A DNA stretch of 64,000 nt from Demequina oxidasica (lineage in GTDB: Bacteria > Actinomycetota > Actinomycetes > Actinomycetales > Demequinaceae): the NCBI RefSeq assembly GCF_000975115.1, contig NZ_BBRE01000002.1, positions 1-64,000 on the forward strand, read 5' to 3'. The translations under genes were made by a program, and so were the position numbers. Below are positions 43,593-52,814 of this stretch, in pieces. Numbering within the stretch: position 1 is the first letter of the stretch; every line of letters begins with the position of its first letter. The notes below the pieces were generated by a model. The model saw nothing but the letters and a program-made list of their open reading frames with translations, did not search any database and was not told the origin of the DNA.

Positions 43593-43646
43593 CGCGTCAG
43601 CCCCAATCGCCGACGCGCAGCCTCCCGTACCCTGGGGGGCTTTTTT
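43592..43646 (+). promoter_or_regulatory. Transcription attenuator of cimA
   Basis: GCGCGTC (43592-43598) pairs perfectly with GACGCGC (43612-43618). Next AGCCTCCC (43619-43626) pairs with GGGGGGCT (one wobble) followed by TTTTTT (43641-43646), a strong terminator. AGCCCC at 43599-43604, in the loop of the first hairpin, matches GGGGCT of the terminator and could form the antiterminator when a ribosome stalls at the Ile codons (inferred fold). Confidence 0.75.
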
Positions 43647-43698
43647 GTTGGATGATGGGGATCGCACCGCAGGCATGGCACGAACCGAGGAGAGTCCC

Positions 43699-45342
43699 AT
43701 GACGGACACCAACGCAGCCGGCACGTCTTCCGCGTCCGCAAGCACCGCGATCGTGAGCGCCGTAGAGGTCTACGACACCACCCTGCGCGATGGTGCGCAG
43801 CAGGAGGGGATGAACCTCTCCGTGGCAGACAAGATGGCGATTGCGCCCCTTCTCGACGAACTCGGCGTTGGCATCATCGAGGGCGGCTGGCCCGGTGCCG
43901 TGCCCAAGGACACAGAGTTCTTCCGGTTGGTGAACAAGGAGCTGCAGTTCGTCAACGCGCAGTTCGCGGCGTTTGGTATGACTCGTCGTGCGGGCACTTC
44001 GGCCGCCGCCGATCCGCAAGTGCGCGCGCTGGTCGACTCCGAGGCACCCATCATCACGCTGGTCGCCAAGTCCGACATTCGTCACGCAGAACGCGCATTG
44101 CGCGTCAGCGGCGACGAGAACCTCGCCATGATCGAGGAGACCGTCGCGTTCCTGGTGGCCGAGGGACGCCGTGTGGTTCTCGACGCCGAGCACTTCTTTG
44201 ACGGCTACAACTTTGACGCGGACTATTCAGTGAAGGCGCTACTCGCAGCCGCCGGAGCCGGAGCCTCGACCCTGGTGCTGTGTGACACGAACGGCGGCAT
44301 GCTGCCCGACGACGTCCAGCGCATCGTCCGCGAAGTTGGCGCCTTCACCGACGTCCAGTTAGGCATGCACGCCCACAACGACTCGGGCTGCGCAGTGGCG
44401 AACTCGATGGCCGCCGTGGCCGCCGGCGCCACGCACGTCCAGGGCTGCATCAATGGCTACGGCGAGCGCACCGGTAACGCAGACATCGTCGCGGTCACAG
44501 CCAACCTCGAGCTCAAGAAGGGCATCACGGCGCTCAAGGGCGACGGGCTGCGCGAATCCAGTCGCATCGCCCACGCGATCTCCGAGATCACCAACATTGC
44601 GCCCTTCGCGCGCCAGCCCTATGTCGGCGCCTCGGCGTTCGCGCACAAGGCCGGACTGCACGCCTCCGCGATCAAGGTGGACCCCGACCTCTACCAGCAC
44701 ATGGACCCGGCGCTCGTGGGAAATGACATGCGCATGCTCGTCTCGGAGATGGCTGGCCGCGCCTCGATCGAGCTCAAGGGCAAGGAACTCGGCTTCGACC
44801 TCTCGGGCCAGAAGGAACTCCTGACTAGGGTGACGGACCGCGTGAAGCACGCCGAGGCATCGGGCTACACCTTCGATGCGGCTGATGCGTCGTTTGAGCT
44901 TCTCCTGCGCGACGAACTGGGAGAGACTCCCGCGTACTGGGCCACCGAGTCGTGGCGCGTCATGGTCGAGACCTCGCCTGACGACGTCAACGAGGCCGAC
45001 GCAGAGGCGATCGTGAAGCTTGTGGCCGGGGGAGAGCGCCTCGTGTTCACCGGCGAGGGAAATGGTCCCGTTAACGCACTTGACCACGCACTTCGCCAGG
45101 CGCTCATGAGCGTCTACCCGCAGATCGAGAAGTTCGAGCTCAGCGACTTCAAGGTGCGCATCATGGACGCCTCGCACGGCACCGATGCCGTCACGCGCGT
45201 GCTGATCACCACCGTCGACACCGAGACCGGAACGCTGTGGCGCACGGTGGGCGTGGGCCCTAACATCATCGAGGCCTCATGGGAGGCGCTGACCGATGCG
45301 ATGTTCTACGGGCTCATCAAAATGGGCGTCGAACCCAAGTAG
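43699..45342 (+). CDS. cimA: Citramalate synthase
   Basis: 547-residue DRE-TIM metallolyase that condenses pyruvate and acetyl-CoA to (R)-citramalate, giving 2-ketobutyrate for isoleucine without threonine. The DTTLRDGAQQEGMNLSVADK start, EGGWPGAVPKDTEFF, MHAHNDSGCAVANSMAAVAAGATHVQGCINGYGERTGNAD and GASAFAHKAGLHASAI are CimA rather than LeuA hallmarks; a C-terminal LeuA-type allosteric domain follows (about 420-540). ATG at 43699 has GAGGAG upstream. Transcription is preceded by an Ile leader and attenuator. 2-isopropylmalate synthase activity is a less likely alternative. Confidence 0.92.
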   Translation: MTDTNAAGTSSASASTAIVSAVEVYDTTLRDGAQQEGMNLSVADKMAIAPLLDELGVGIIEGGWPGAVPKDTEFFRLVNKELQFVNAQFAAFGMTRRAGTSAAADPQVRALVDSEAPIITLVAKSDIRHAERALRVSGDENLAMIEETVAFLVAEGRRVVLDAEHFFDGYNFDADYSVKALLAAAGAGASTLVLCDTNGGMLPDDVQRIVREVGAFTDVQLGMHAHNDSGCAVANSMAAVAAGATHVQGCINGYGERTGNADIVAVTANLELKKGITALKGDGLRESSRIAHAISEITNIAPFARQPYVGASAFAHKAGLHASAIKVDPDLYQHMDPALVGNDMRMLVSEMAGRASIELKGKELGFDLSGQKELLTRVTDRVKHAEASGYTFDAADASFELLLRDELGETPAYWATESWRVMVETSPDDVNEADAEAIVKLVAGGERLVFTGEGNGPVNALDHALRQALMSVYPQIEKFELSDFKVRIMDASHGTDAVTRVLITTVDTETGTLWRTVGVGPNIIEASWEALTDAMFYGLIKMGVEPK

Positions 45343-45407
45343 CACGCACTGTTCCGCGCGCCGAGAAATGGTGACCGCAGCATCGGCCGCCAGGGCAGAC
45401 TGGAACC

Positions 45408-46469
45408 ATGCACGGTGAATACAAGGTTCCTAGCGGCAAGCTCGTCGTAGTCGACGTCGATATCGACGGCGAGGGCGATGACGCAGCGCTCGCCAACGTG
45501 GTGGTCTCTGGGGACTTCTTCCTTGAGCCAGCGGAGGCGATCCTCGACATCGCCCGCGCGCTCGAGGGGCTACCGGCCGCGACCTCCGTCTCCGCGCTGA
45601 CCGCCGCCGTCACTCGCGCCGCCGGTCCGGACGCCGTCATGGTGGGATTCACGGCCGAGTCGGTCGCGATCGCCGTCCGGCGCGCGCTGGGCCACGCCAC
45701 GAGCTGGGGTGACCACACGTTCGACGTGATTCACGACGCGCCGCGCGAACCGTTCCTACAGATGGCGCTCGATGAGGTGCTGTCGCAGGCCGTAGCCGCA
45801 GGCGCTCGTCAGCCCACGCTGCGCATCTGGGAGTGGGAGCGCAACGCCGTCGTGATCGGCTCCTTCCAGTCGGTGCGCAATGAGATTGACCTCGACGGCG
45901 CGGCCACGCACGACGTCACCGTAGTGCGCCGCGTCTCGGGTGGCGGCGCCATGTTCATCCAGCCTGGAAACACCATCACCTACTCGATCTCGGTGCCCAC
46001 GTCTCTGGTCGAGGGGCTGACGTTCGAGCAGTCCTACGCCTTCCTCGACGACTGGGTGCTGGGCGCGCTGCGCGAGGTGGGGATCAACGCGGTCTACGTG
46101 CCGCTTAACGACATCGCAAGCCCCGCGGGCAAGATTGCGGGCGCCGCGCAGAAGAGGTACGCCGCCGGCGCCGTGCTCCACCACGTGACCATGGCCTATG
46201 ACATCGACGCTGACGCGATGCTGGAGGTGCTGCGCATCGGCCGCGAGAAGATGTCCGACAAGGGAACCAAGTCCGCGAACAAGCGTGTGGACCCGCTGCG
46301 CAGCCAGACCGGCATGACCCGCGAGGCCATCATCGATGCCTTCCTTGCTCACTTTGCGAGCCGCTACGCCACGGCGAGCAGCGCCGTGACCGATGCCGAG
46401 CTGGCCGAGGCTCAGCAGTTGGCCAAGGACAAGTTCTCCACGCCCGAGTGGCTCGGACTGGTCCCGTAG
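45408..46469 (+). CDS. lplA: Lipoate-protein ligase with N-terminal accessory domain
   Basis: 353 residues. The first 90 residues (MHGEYKVPSGKLVVVDVDID to SALTAAVTRA) resemble the small accessory domain normally at the C-terminus of LplA; the catalytic BPL/LplA domain follows (FLQMALDEVLSQA, VVIGSFQSVRNEID, VVRRVSGGGAMFIQPGNTITYS, lysine in PAGKIAGAAQKR). It attaches lipoate, or octanoate, to E2 and GcvH proteins. The gene stands alone after cimA with GCATCGGC in the intergenic gap. Confidence 0.88.
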   Translation: MHGEYKVPSGKLVVVDVDIDGEGDDAALANVVVSGDFFLEPAEAILDIARALEGLPAATSVSALTAAVTRAAGPDAVMVGFTAESVAIAVRRALGHATSWGDHTFDVIHDAPREPFLQMALDEVLSQAVAAGARQPTLRIWEWERNAVVIGSFQSVRNEIDLDGAATHDVTVVRRVSGGGAMFIQPGNTITYSISVPTSLVEGLTFEQSYAFLDDWVLGALREVGINAVYVPLNDIASPAGKIAGAAQKRYAAGAVLHHVTMAYDIDADAMLEVLRIGREKMSDKGTKSANKRVDPLRSQTGMTREAIIDAFLAHFASRYATASSAVTDAELAEAQQLAKDKFSTPEWLGLVP

Positions 46470-46602
46470 CGGCACCGACGTGTCGTGAGCGCTGCGGCGC
46501 GGCCCGGGCGCCTCTCGGCGAACTGGCTGTCATGCATTGACCGACGTGCCACCCCGAGAAATTCGTGTCCATACCGACCGCAGGGCTACCGCGGTCCAGA
46601 CA

Positions 46603-49305
46603 CTACTGCGGCCCCACGCTGAGCAGTTCGATGACGGGGGAGCCCGCCTCGTCCGAGGCGTCCAAGTCCACCACTGCGACGATTGCCCAGTCGTGATCGC
46701 CGTCGGCGTCGTCGAGAACCTGACGCACCAACCAGCTGCCCTCGGGCAACTCGCCGTCCGGCGTTGAGGACAGCGCCGCCCGCGCGTGAGCGAGATCATG
46801 GTCGCCTCCTGGCTCCACAAAACTCACTAGCGCGGCGGATCGGGCGTTGGGCCCGATTCCAATGGCGGAGTCTCCCTGAGCCTCGAACAGCGGATCGAGC
46901 GCCTCGCGCCAGACGTCGCCGTTCCAGCCCGCGGCCCCATCGAGGGCACCCAGTGCCGCGTACTGCTCGCGCGACGCGAGCTCCACGCGGCGGAACATGG
47001 CGTTGCGCACCAGGCGCTGCAACATCCGTGGGTTGCCGGACATGGGGCGCGCAGGGCCACCCATTCCGGGTGACAAGGCAGCCGATGCGGGATCCGCATC
47101 GTCGGAGATGACGGCGTCGGGGTTGCTCAGGTGCTCCCACTCGTCCAGCAGCGATGAGTCGGTCGAGCGCACGACGGTACCAAGCCACTCGGTGATAGCG
47201 ACCACATCCTCGCTGCGGTGGTCCTCTGGAACGGTCTGGCGCATCGCTCGGTACGCCTCGGCTAGATAGCGCAGCACGATGCCCTCGGTGCGATCCAGGC
47301 TGTACGCGGAGACTAGATCGGAGAACGACATCGCCTTCTCAAGCATGTCGCGCACCACGGACTTGGGCGACAGTTCCGCGTCCAGGATCCATGGGTTCGT
47401 TTTGCGATACGCGATGAAGGCGGGCTCGAGCAGGTCCTCGAGCGGCTTGGGCCACGTGACCTCCTCGAGCAGCTCCATGCGCTCCTCGTACTCAATGCCA
47501 TCGGACTTCATCGCTCCAATTGCCTCGCCGCGAGCCTGGTGCTGCTGTGCGATCAGGATCTGGCGCGGGTCGGACAGCGTCGCCTCGATGACTGACACGA
47601 CGTCGATCGCGTGATCAGGAGAGTCCACGTTGACAAGGTCCATCGCTGCCAGTGCGAAGGGGGACAGCGGCTGGTTGAGCGCAAAGTTGCGAGGCACATC
47701 GACGGTAAGCCGCACGGTCGGACGCTCACCACGGGGATGTGCGGGGTCCGGCACGCGGATGTGCTCCACCACGCCAGCGATGCGCAGCGACCGGTAGATT
47801 CTGAGAGCCTGGCGAATGTGAGCGGAACGCTGAGCCTCGGTTTCGTGAATGGCCTGGAGCAAGTCGCGCATCGCGAGCACCGGGTCCTGAGCCTTGCGGT
47901 CGAGGTCGAGGTTGGCCGTGCCGCGGGCCAGCACGTTGAGCACCATGGCGTGATTCACGGAGAAGTGGCTGGTGAGCGCCTCGGGGGGCGCGTCGCGCAA
48001 GCGCTCAAACGTCGCGTCGGTCCAGTTCACGGAGCCCGCGGGGGCGCCCTTGCGCACGATCTTCTTACGCTTCTTGGGGTCGTCGCCGGCCTTCGCGAGC
48101 ATCTTGCGGTTCTCGATTACGTGCTCGGGTGCCATGACAATCACGTCGCCCTCGGTATCGAACCCAGCGCGTCCCGCGCGTCCCGCGATCTGGTGGAACT
48201 CGCGCGCGCTGAGGTGGCGCATGCGTTCGCCGTCGTACTTCACCAGTGAGGTAAGCAACACCGTGCGGATCGGCACGTTGATGCCGACCCCGAGCGTGTC
48301 GGTGCCGCACACGACCTTCAATAAACCCTGCTGAGTGAGTCGCTCGACTATGCGCCGGTACTTTGGCAGCATGCCCGCGTGGTGGACGCCGATACCGGCG
48401 CGAAGGAACTTGCTCAACGTCTTGCCAAAGCCGGTGCTAAAGCGGACCCCATCTAGAGCATCGGCGATGATTTTGCGCTCTTCCTTGGTCGCCACCTGCT
48501 GGCTGAGGAGCGCCTGCGCCCTGTCGACCGCGTCTTTCTGGGTGAAGTGCACCACGTAAATGGGGGCGTGACCGGTTTGCACTAGGCGTTCGACCACCTC
48601 CGGCAGCGGCTCGACGCAATAGTCAAAGCTCAGCGGGACCGGGCGCTCGAGGGTGGTGACAGTCGCCACGGAACGGTCGCTCTGGCGCTCCAGTTCCTCG
48701 ACCAACCAGTCAGTGTCGCCGAGCGTCGCGGACATCAGCACGAACTGAGTGTCCGGCAGTTCGAGCAGCGGTACCTGCCATGCCCACCCGCGCTGAGGGT
48801 CCGCGTAGAAGTGAAACTCGTCCATGACGACGAGCGCGGCGTCGGTCGCCGAGCCGTCTCGCAGCGTCAGGTTGGCCAGGATCTCTGCGGTGCAGCAGAT
48901 GATCGGGGCGTCGGGGTTGACGGCAGAGTCGCCCGTCATGAGCCCCACGTTCGCCGTGCCAAAGAGCGCGATTAGGTCGAAGAACTTCTCGCTGACCAGG
49001 GCCTTCAGTGGCGCGGTGTAGAACGTGCGGCCGCCGGTGCCAGCCCGATGCGCTGCGAGGGCCGCGAAGTGCGCGCCCGCTGCGACCAGGGACTTGCCCG
49101 AACCGGTGGGGGTGGCGAGAATCACGTGCGAGCCGGAGACGATCTCCATGAGCGCCTCATCCTGGTGGGGATATAGCGGAAGGTGCTGGTCGTCGGCCCA
49201 ACCCGAAAACGCCTCGTAGAGGGCATCGGGGTCGGGTTTCGCTCCCGTCATTGGCGCAGGGAGGCGGTCCAGGAGGGGCGTGTCGGCGTCAGTCATCGGT
49301 TCCAT
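46603..49305 (-). CDS. Ski2-like DEAD/DEAH-box helicase with DUF3516 domain
   Basis: 900-residue superfamily 2 helicase. Motif I ATPTGSGKS (about residues 59-67), Ia TAPLKALV, II VVMDEFHFY, III LMSATLG, IV region, V GTDTLGVGINVP and VI QIAGRAGRAGFD are all visible in the first 460 residues. The rest is the DUF3516 region of actinobacterial RNA-helicase-like proteins (LEEVTWPKPLEDLLEPAF, LRYLAEAYRAMRQTVPE). ATG at 49305 or 49296 may be used; GGAA precedes the latter. Likely RNA processing or turnover. No partner is adjacent. Confidence 0.92.
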   Translation of the reverse strand: MEPMTDADTPLLDRLPAPMTGAKPDPDALYEAFSGWADDQHLPLYPHQDEALMEIVSGSHVILATPTGSGKSLVAAGAHFAALAAHRAGTGGRTFYTAPLKALVSEKFFDLIALFGTANVGLMTGDSAVNPDAPIICCTAEILANLTLRDGSATDAALVVMDEFHFYADPQRGWAWQVPLLELPDTQFVLMSATLGDTDWLVEELERQSDRSVATVTTLERPVPLSFDYCVEPLPEVVERLVQTGHAPIYVVHFTQKDAVDRAQALLSQQVATKEERKIIADALDGVRFSTGFGKTLSKFLRAGIGVHHAGMLPKYRRIVERLTQQGLLKVVCGTDTLGVGINVPIRTVLLTSLVKYDGERMRHLSAREFHQIAGRAGRAGFDTEGDVIVMAPEHVIENRKMLAKAGDDPKKRKKIVRKGAPAGSVNWTDATFERLRDAPPEALTSHFSVNHAMVLNVLARGTANLDLDRKAQDPVLAMRDLLQAIHETEAQRSAHIRQALRIYRSLRIAGVVEHIRVPDPAHPRGERPTVRLTVDVPRNFALNQPLSPFALAAMDLVNVDSPDHAIDVVSVIEATLSDPRQILIAQQHQARGEAIGAMKSDGIEYEERMELLEEVTWPKPLEDLLEPAFIAYRKTNPWILDAELSPKSVVRDMLEKAMSFSDLVSAYSLDRTEGIVLRYLAEAYRAMRQTVPEDHRSEDVVAITEWLGTVVRSTDSSLLDEWEHLSNPDAVISDDADPASAALSPGMGGPARPMSGNPRMLQRLVRNAMFRRVELASREQYAALGALDGAAGWNGDVWREALDPLFEAQGDSAIGIGPNARSAALVSFVEPGGDHDLAHARAALSSTPDGELPEGSWLVRQVLDDADGDHDWAIVAVVDLDASDEAGSPVIELLSVGPQ

Positions 49306-49363
49306 TGTCTAACAGGCTCCACGCGTGCGTCACTCCGCCCCGCGTCGCGGCTAGCCTTGGCCA

Positions 49364-50017
49364 ATGACCACCCGCGCGCTTCCGGCCACCATTGCGGCGC
49401 CCGTCGAGCACCGATCGGTGATCAAGAAATCCGTGTTCCTCGCCAACGCGGCTCCAGTCGCGTCCGTTGAGGCGGCCGATGACGTGGTTGCCTCATTACG
49501 CAAGCGGCACTGGGATGCTCGTCACCATTGCACCGCGTTGGTGGTGGGCGCGTACGCTGAACGGCAGCGTTCGAGCGACGACGGCGAGCCCGCCGGCACC
49601 GCAGGAACGCCGATGCTGGAGGTGCTCCGCCACCGCCACGTGACCGATGTGGTGGTCGTCGTCAGCCGGTGGTTCGGTGGTGTGAAACTCGGCGCCGGCG
49701 GCCTGGTGCGGGCCTATGGTTCGGCGGTCTCCGCGGCCCTAGACGAGGCGGCGTGGGTCGATCGCGTTCCTCTCACGTCGCTGACGATGGAGGTACAGCA
49801 ATCAGATGCCGGGCGCGTCTTGGCGGCTCTGCACACCTGGGTGGACCGCCACGACGCGGTGCTCATCGAACCGACTTATGGGACGGCCGTGACGCTGGGG
49901 ATGCGCGTGAAGCCCGGCTTGGTTGAGGCCGCATGTGCAGAGATCGCGGAGTTGACCTCAGGCACCGTTGAGGCCATGGCCGGCAGCACCGTCATAGTGA
50001 ACAAAAGGCGCTCATGA
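49364..50017 (+). CDS. YigZ/IMPACT family protein
   Basis: 217 residues of the UPF0029/YigZ family: APVEHRSVIKKSVFLANAAPV, HHCTALVVG, SSDDGEPAGTAGTPMLEVLRH and VVVVSRWFGGVKLGAGGLVRAYG, plus a C-terminal ferredoxin-like domain (DUF1949). Family members bind nucleic acid or ribosomes and relate to eukaryotic IMPACT, a regulator of Gcn2. Divergent from the helicase; overlaps the next gene by four bases. Confidence 0.93.
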   Translation: MTTRALPATIAAPVEHRSVIKKSVFLANAAPVASVEAADDVVASLRKRHWDARHHCTALVVGAYAERQRSSDDGEPAGTAGTPMLEVLRHRHVTDVVVVVSRWFGGVKLGAGGLVRAYGSAVSAALDEAAWVDRVPLTSLTMEVQQSDAGRVLAALHTWVDRHDAVLIEPTYGTAVTLGMRVKPGLVEAACAEIAELTSGTVEAMAGSTVIVNKRRS

Positions 50018-50937
50018 GTACCGACTCGCGCACTACCGCGATGCCATTGTTCGTGATCCTCGGGCTGGTGTGCCAGGAGGCAGGGGCCGCCGTCGCGGTG
50101 GGTCTGATGCCGGACGTCGGTCCGTGGGGTGTGGTGGCCCTGCGCCTCGTATTCTCTGCGGTGGTGCTGCTGCCCCTAGCGATAGTGAGCCTGCGCCGCG
50201 GCGCAGTGATCTCCTGGCGCCACGTGTTTGCCTTTGGCCTCTCGCTTGCCGCGATGAATGTGTTCTTCTACCTGGCGCTCGAGCGCATCCCGTTGGGCGT
50301 GGCGGTCACGATTGAGGTCACCGGGCCGCTGGTGCTCAGCGTGGTCGCTAGCCGAAGCTGGCGCGGGGCACTCTGGGCCGCGTTGGCCGCGACCGGCGTC
50401 GCACTGCTGGGCGGCTCGGGGCTATTGCATGGCGGGTCGAGCGCGCTGGATCTGGTGGGGCTGGCCTTTGCCGTGGGAGCCGCGGTGATGTGGGCCGCGT
50501 ACATCGTCACGGCGCGGGCCGCCGGGGCGGCGATGCAGGGAGTGGTCGGACTAGCGTTGGCGATGGTGGTGGGAGCGGTCGTGACGCTGCCCGTGGCTGG
50601 GGCGATGGCGGGGTCGGCGCTACTCAAGCCCGAGGTTCTCGCGCTGGGCTTCGCCGTGGCCGTCCTGTCCTCAGCGATTCCGTATGGGATTGAACTCTCC
50701 GCCTTGCGCCGCATGAAGGCTGAGACCTTCGCCATCCTGCTGGCGCTCGCGCCTGCCATCGCCGCGCTTGCGGGCCTAGTGCTTCTGGACCAGCGGCTCA
50801 CGTGGGCTATCTCCGCCGGTATTGCTCTGGTGACGGTCGCGGGAGTGGGGGCCGTAGCATCGGCCGGTCGTCGGGCCGTGCCCGCTGCGGAGGAGGTCGC
50901 TGTAGAGATTGCGACTGAGGACGGCGAGCCTCGCTAG
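50014..50937 (+). CDS. EamA-family transporter (RhtA-like)
   Basis: 307 residues with about ten membrane segments as two EamA repeats; SLAAMNVFFYLALERIPLGVAVTIEVTGPLVLSVV and SSAIPYGIELSALRRMKAETFAILLALAPAIAALAGLVLLDQRLT match the RhtA-like amino acid/metabolite exporter group. ATG at 50014 overlaps the YigZ stop (ATGA). Its stop shares CTAG with the convergent VIT1 gene. Substrate unknown; threonine or homoserine export is typical of RhtA. Confidence 0.9.
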   Translation: MSTDSRTTAMPLFVILGLVCQEAGAAVAVGLMPDVGPWGVVALRLVFSAVVLLPLAIVSLRRGAVISWRHVFAFGLSLAAMNVFFYLALERIPLGVAVTIEVTGPLVLSVVASRSWRGALWAALAATGVALLGGSGLLHGGSSALDLVGLAFAVGAAVMWAAYIVTARAAGAAMQGVVGLALAMVVGAVVTLPVAGAMAGSALLKPEVLALGFAVAVLSSAIPYGIELSALRRMKAETFAILLALAPAIAALAGLVLLDQRLTWAISAGIALVTVAGVGAVASAGRRAVPAAEEVAVEIATEDGEPR

Positions 50938-51659
50938 AGGACGTGGGTGCCGAGCAAATCGCCGATGCCATAGGTCACCAACATGGCCAAGGTGCCACCG
51001 ACGACGTTGCGCACCAGCGCCTTGCGCTTGGACGAATGCGCGACGCGCGCGGAGGACAGACCCGTGATGGCTAGCGCGACGATGACGGCCACGAAGGTGG
51101 CCGGGATTGCCCACGATTGTGGCGCGAGCAGGATGGTCAGCGTGGGAACCATCCCCCCTACGGTGAAGGCGACGAGCGACGCGAAGCCCGCCGTCCAGGG
51201 ATTGGTGAACTCGTTCGGGTCGATGCCAAGGTGCATGAGCGCGTGTATAGCGAGGGCGTCGTGTTCCATCTGCTCAGCAGCGGCCACCGTCGCAACCTCT
51301 TCGGACATGCCGGTCTTCTTGTTGAGCTCCACGAGCTGCTGAAGTTCCCATTCGGGGCGCGTGTCCTGCCAGATCTTCTCGCGCTCAATCTGCGCTTTCT
51401 CCGCATCGCGCTGGCTGGAGACAGACACGTACTCGCCGATGCCCATCGACAGCGCGCCGGCGGAGATTCCCGCAATTCCGGCCGTTAGCAGCGCACCTTC
51501 ACTTGGCGCCGCGGCCGCGACCCCCACGAGCAGCGCCGCCATTGAGACGATGCCGTCGTTGGCTCCCAGCACGCCGGCGCGCAGCCAGTTCATGCGCGAT
51601 GAGATCGCCACCTCGTCGGGTCCGGTGAAGTGCTCCGTGTGGCGCTCGTGCTTGGTCAT
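50934..51659 (-). CDS. VIT1/CCC1-family metal transporter
   Basis: 241-residue membrane protein of the vacuolar iron transporter family: NWLRAGVLGANDGIVSMAALLVGVAAAAPSEGALLTAGIAGISAGALSMGIGEYVSVSSQRDAEKAQIE, a cytoplasmic helical metal-binding loop (KTGMSEEVATVAAAEQMEHD), and three further membrane helices. It probably exports Fe2+ or Mn2+ from the cytoplasm. Convergent with the EamA gene, stops overlapping by four bases. Confidence 0.93.
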   Translation of the reverse strand: MTKHERHTEHFTGPDEVAISSRMNWLRAGVLGANDGIVSMAALLVGVAAAAPSEGALLTAGIAGISAGALSMGIGEYVSVSSQRDAEKAQIEREKIWQDTRPEWELQQLVELNKKTGMSEEVATVAAAEQMEHDALAIHALMHLGIDPNEFTNPWTAGFASLVAFTVGGMVPTLTILLAPQSWAIPATFVAVIVALAITGLSSARVAHSSKRKALVRNVVGGTLAMLVTYGIGDLLGTHVL

Positions 51660-51764
51660 GTTGTCAGGCTAACGAGTCGTAGCGGGTGGGCGCTAGCAAG
51701 GGGCGCCTGTCTTCGGCCACCCGAACTTCGAGGTAAAGGCCCTTTGTTGGCGTGCTGATTTGCG

Positions 51765-52523
51765 TTACCCGAGTGAGGGCTTGTCACGCTCGCCCATGAC
51801 GGCCGTGCCGATGCGGACCATGGTGGCACCCTCGGCGATGGCCCACTCGAGGTCACTCGACATGCCCATCGACAGGTGCCATGCCTCGCGCAAACTGTGC
51901 TGGCCGCGCTCCGAGAGGATCAGCGCCTCATCGCGAATGTCACGCAGTTGGCGGTAGCCGGCGCGCACGGCACCTTCGTCTGAGGAGTTCAACCCGATGG
52001 TCATAAAGCCCGTCACGGTGAGAGCGTCGAGCGACTGGATGGCACTCGCCAGGGCGAGGGCCTCCGACGGTTCCACGCCCGCCTTGGACTCCTCGCCAGA
52101 CACGTTGACCTGAATCATTACGTCCAGCTCTCGCTCCGCCTCGAGGGACAGCCGGGACAGCCGCTCGGCCAACTTGAGGGAGTCCACAGTCTGCACGCAC
52201 TCCGCGAACTCCACCGCGATGGCCGCCTTGTTGCGCTGCAGTTCGCCGATTACATGCACGTGGGCGCCCGCCGCGCGTAGGGCCTCGCCCTTCTGGGCGA
52301 GCTCCTGCATGCGGCTCTCGCCCACCAAGATTGCCCCGGCGGCTACAGCGGCCGATGCCGCGTGCGCGTCCCAGGCCTTAGTGGCGACGAGGAGCTTCAC
52401 GCCCGAGCCGGCGCGGCCAGACTGCGCCTCGGCCACGTGAATCCTGGCCTTGGCATCGGCGATAGCGGCGGTGTAATCCCAGTTATCGGGGGAGGGGGCG
52501 AGTTCTCGGGCCACGGTGGTCAT
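51765..52523 (-). CDS. YggS-family PLP-binding protein (PLP homeostasis)
   Basis: 252 residues with the alanine-racemase-like barrel: LLVATKAWDAHAASAAVAAGAILVGESRMQE (PLP Lys in ATK), HVIGELQRNKAA, VQTVDSLKLAERL, VNVSGEESKAGVEPSEAL, LTVTGFMTIG and LSMGMSSDLEWAIAEGATMVRIGTAVMGER. ATG at 52523 is preferred over GTG at 52544. The His-x-Ile-Gly-x-Leu-Gln motif and lack of racemase partner residues fit the YggS/PROSC group. In other actinobacteria the gene sits beside ftsZ; here it does not. Confidence 0.9.
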   Translation of the reverse strand: MTTVARELAPSPDNWDYTAAIADAKARIHVAEAQSGRAGSGVKLLVATKAWDAHAASAAVAAGAILVGESRMQELAQKGEALRAAGAHVHVIGELQRNKAAIAVEFAECVQTVDSLKLAERLSRLSLEAERELDVMIQVNVSGEESKAGVEPSEALALASAIQSLDALTVTGFMTIGLNSSDEGAVRAGYRQLRDIRDEALILSERGQHSLREAWHLSMGMSSDLEWAIAEGATMVRIGTAVMGERDKPSLG

Positions 52524-52625
52524 CCTTGCGGTAGTCGGTCGCACGTGTGCGCGGGTTCAGTTACTGAGGATTGTGGCTCCGAGCATATCCAGGCGCGGTA
52601 CTTGTTGGGAGCGTCGGGTTCCGAA

Positions 52626-52685
52626 TCAACCAAAATGTGAACGCAGGGCGAGTGGCGGCTTGAATTTCAACCAAAACCTGAACGC
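52626..52685. repeat. Paired 19-bp repeat, left copy
   Basis: TCAACCAAAATGTGAACGC (52626-52644) and TCAACCAAAACCTGAACGC (52667-52685) are 41 bases apart start to start. Two more copies lie in inverted orientation, with the same 41-base step, at 53400-53459 on the other side of ybaK. Confidence 0.75.
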
Positions 52686-52689
52686 AGGA

Positions 52690-52786
52690 GGGGAGTGGTG
52701 AAAAAGTTGGGAGGGGAGTCCGGGGAGTGGTGAAAAGTTGGGAGGGGGGAGTCCGGGGAGTGGTCAAAGAGTTAGGAGGGCAGGGG
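52690..52786 (+). repeat. Minisatellite, three units of about 32-33 bases
   Basis: Units begin GGGGAGTGGT at 52690, 52722 and 52755. The first two share GGGGAGTGGTGAAAA, then AGTTGGGAGGGG and AGTCC; the third is degraded. It is strongly G-rich on the plus strand and continues into GGGGGC-type runs to about 52806, next to the ybaK stop at 52815. No reading frame is conserved. Confidence 0.8.
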
Positions 52787-52814
52787 GCAGGGGCCGGGGG
52801 CCGGGGGAAGGTTT

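Noticed and set aside
52690-52786. Tandem repeat considered as a CRISPR array
   Set aside because: Units are contiguous without unique spacers, and no cas genes are nearby.
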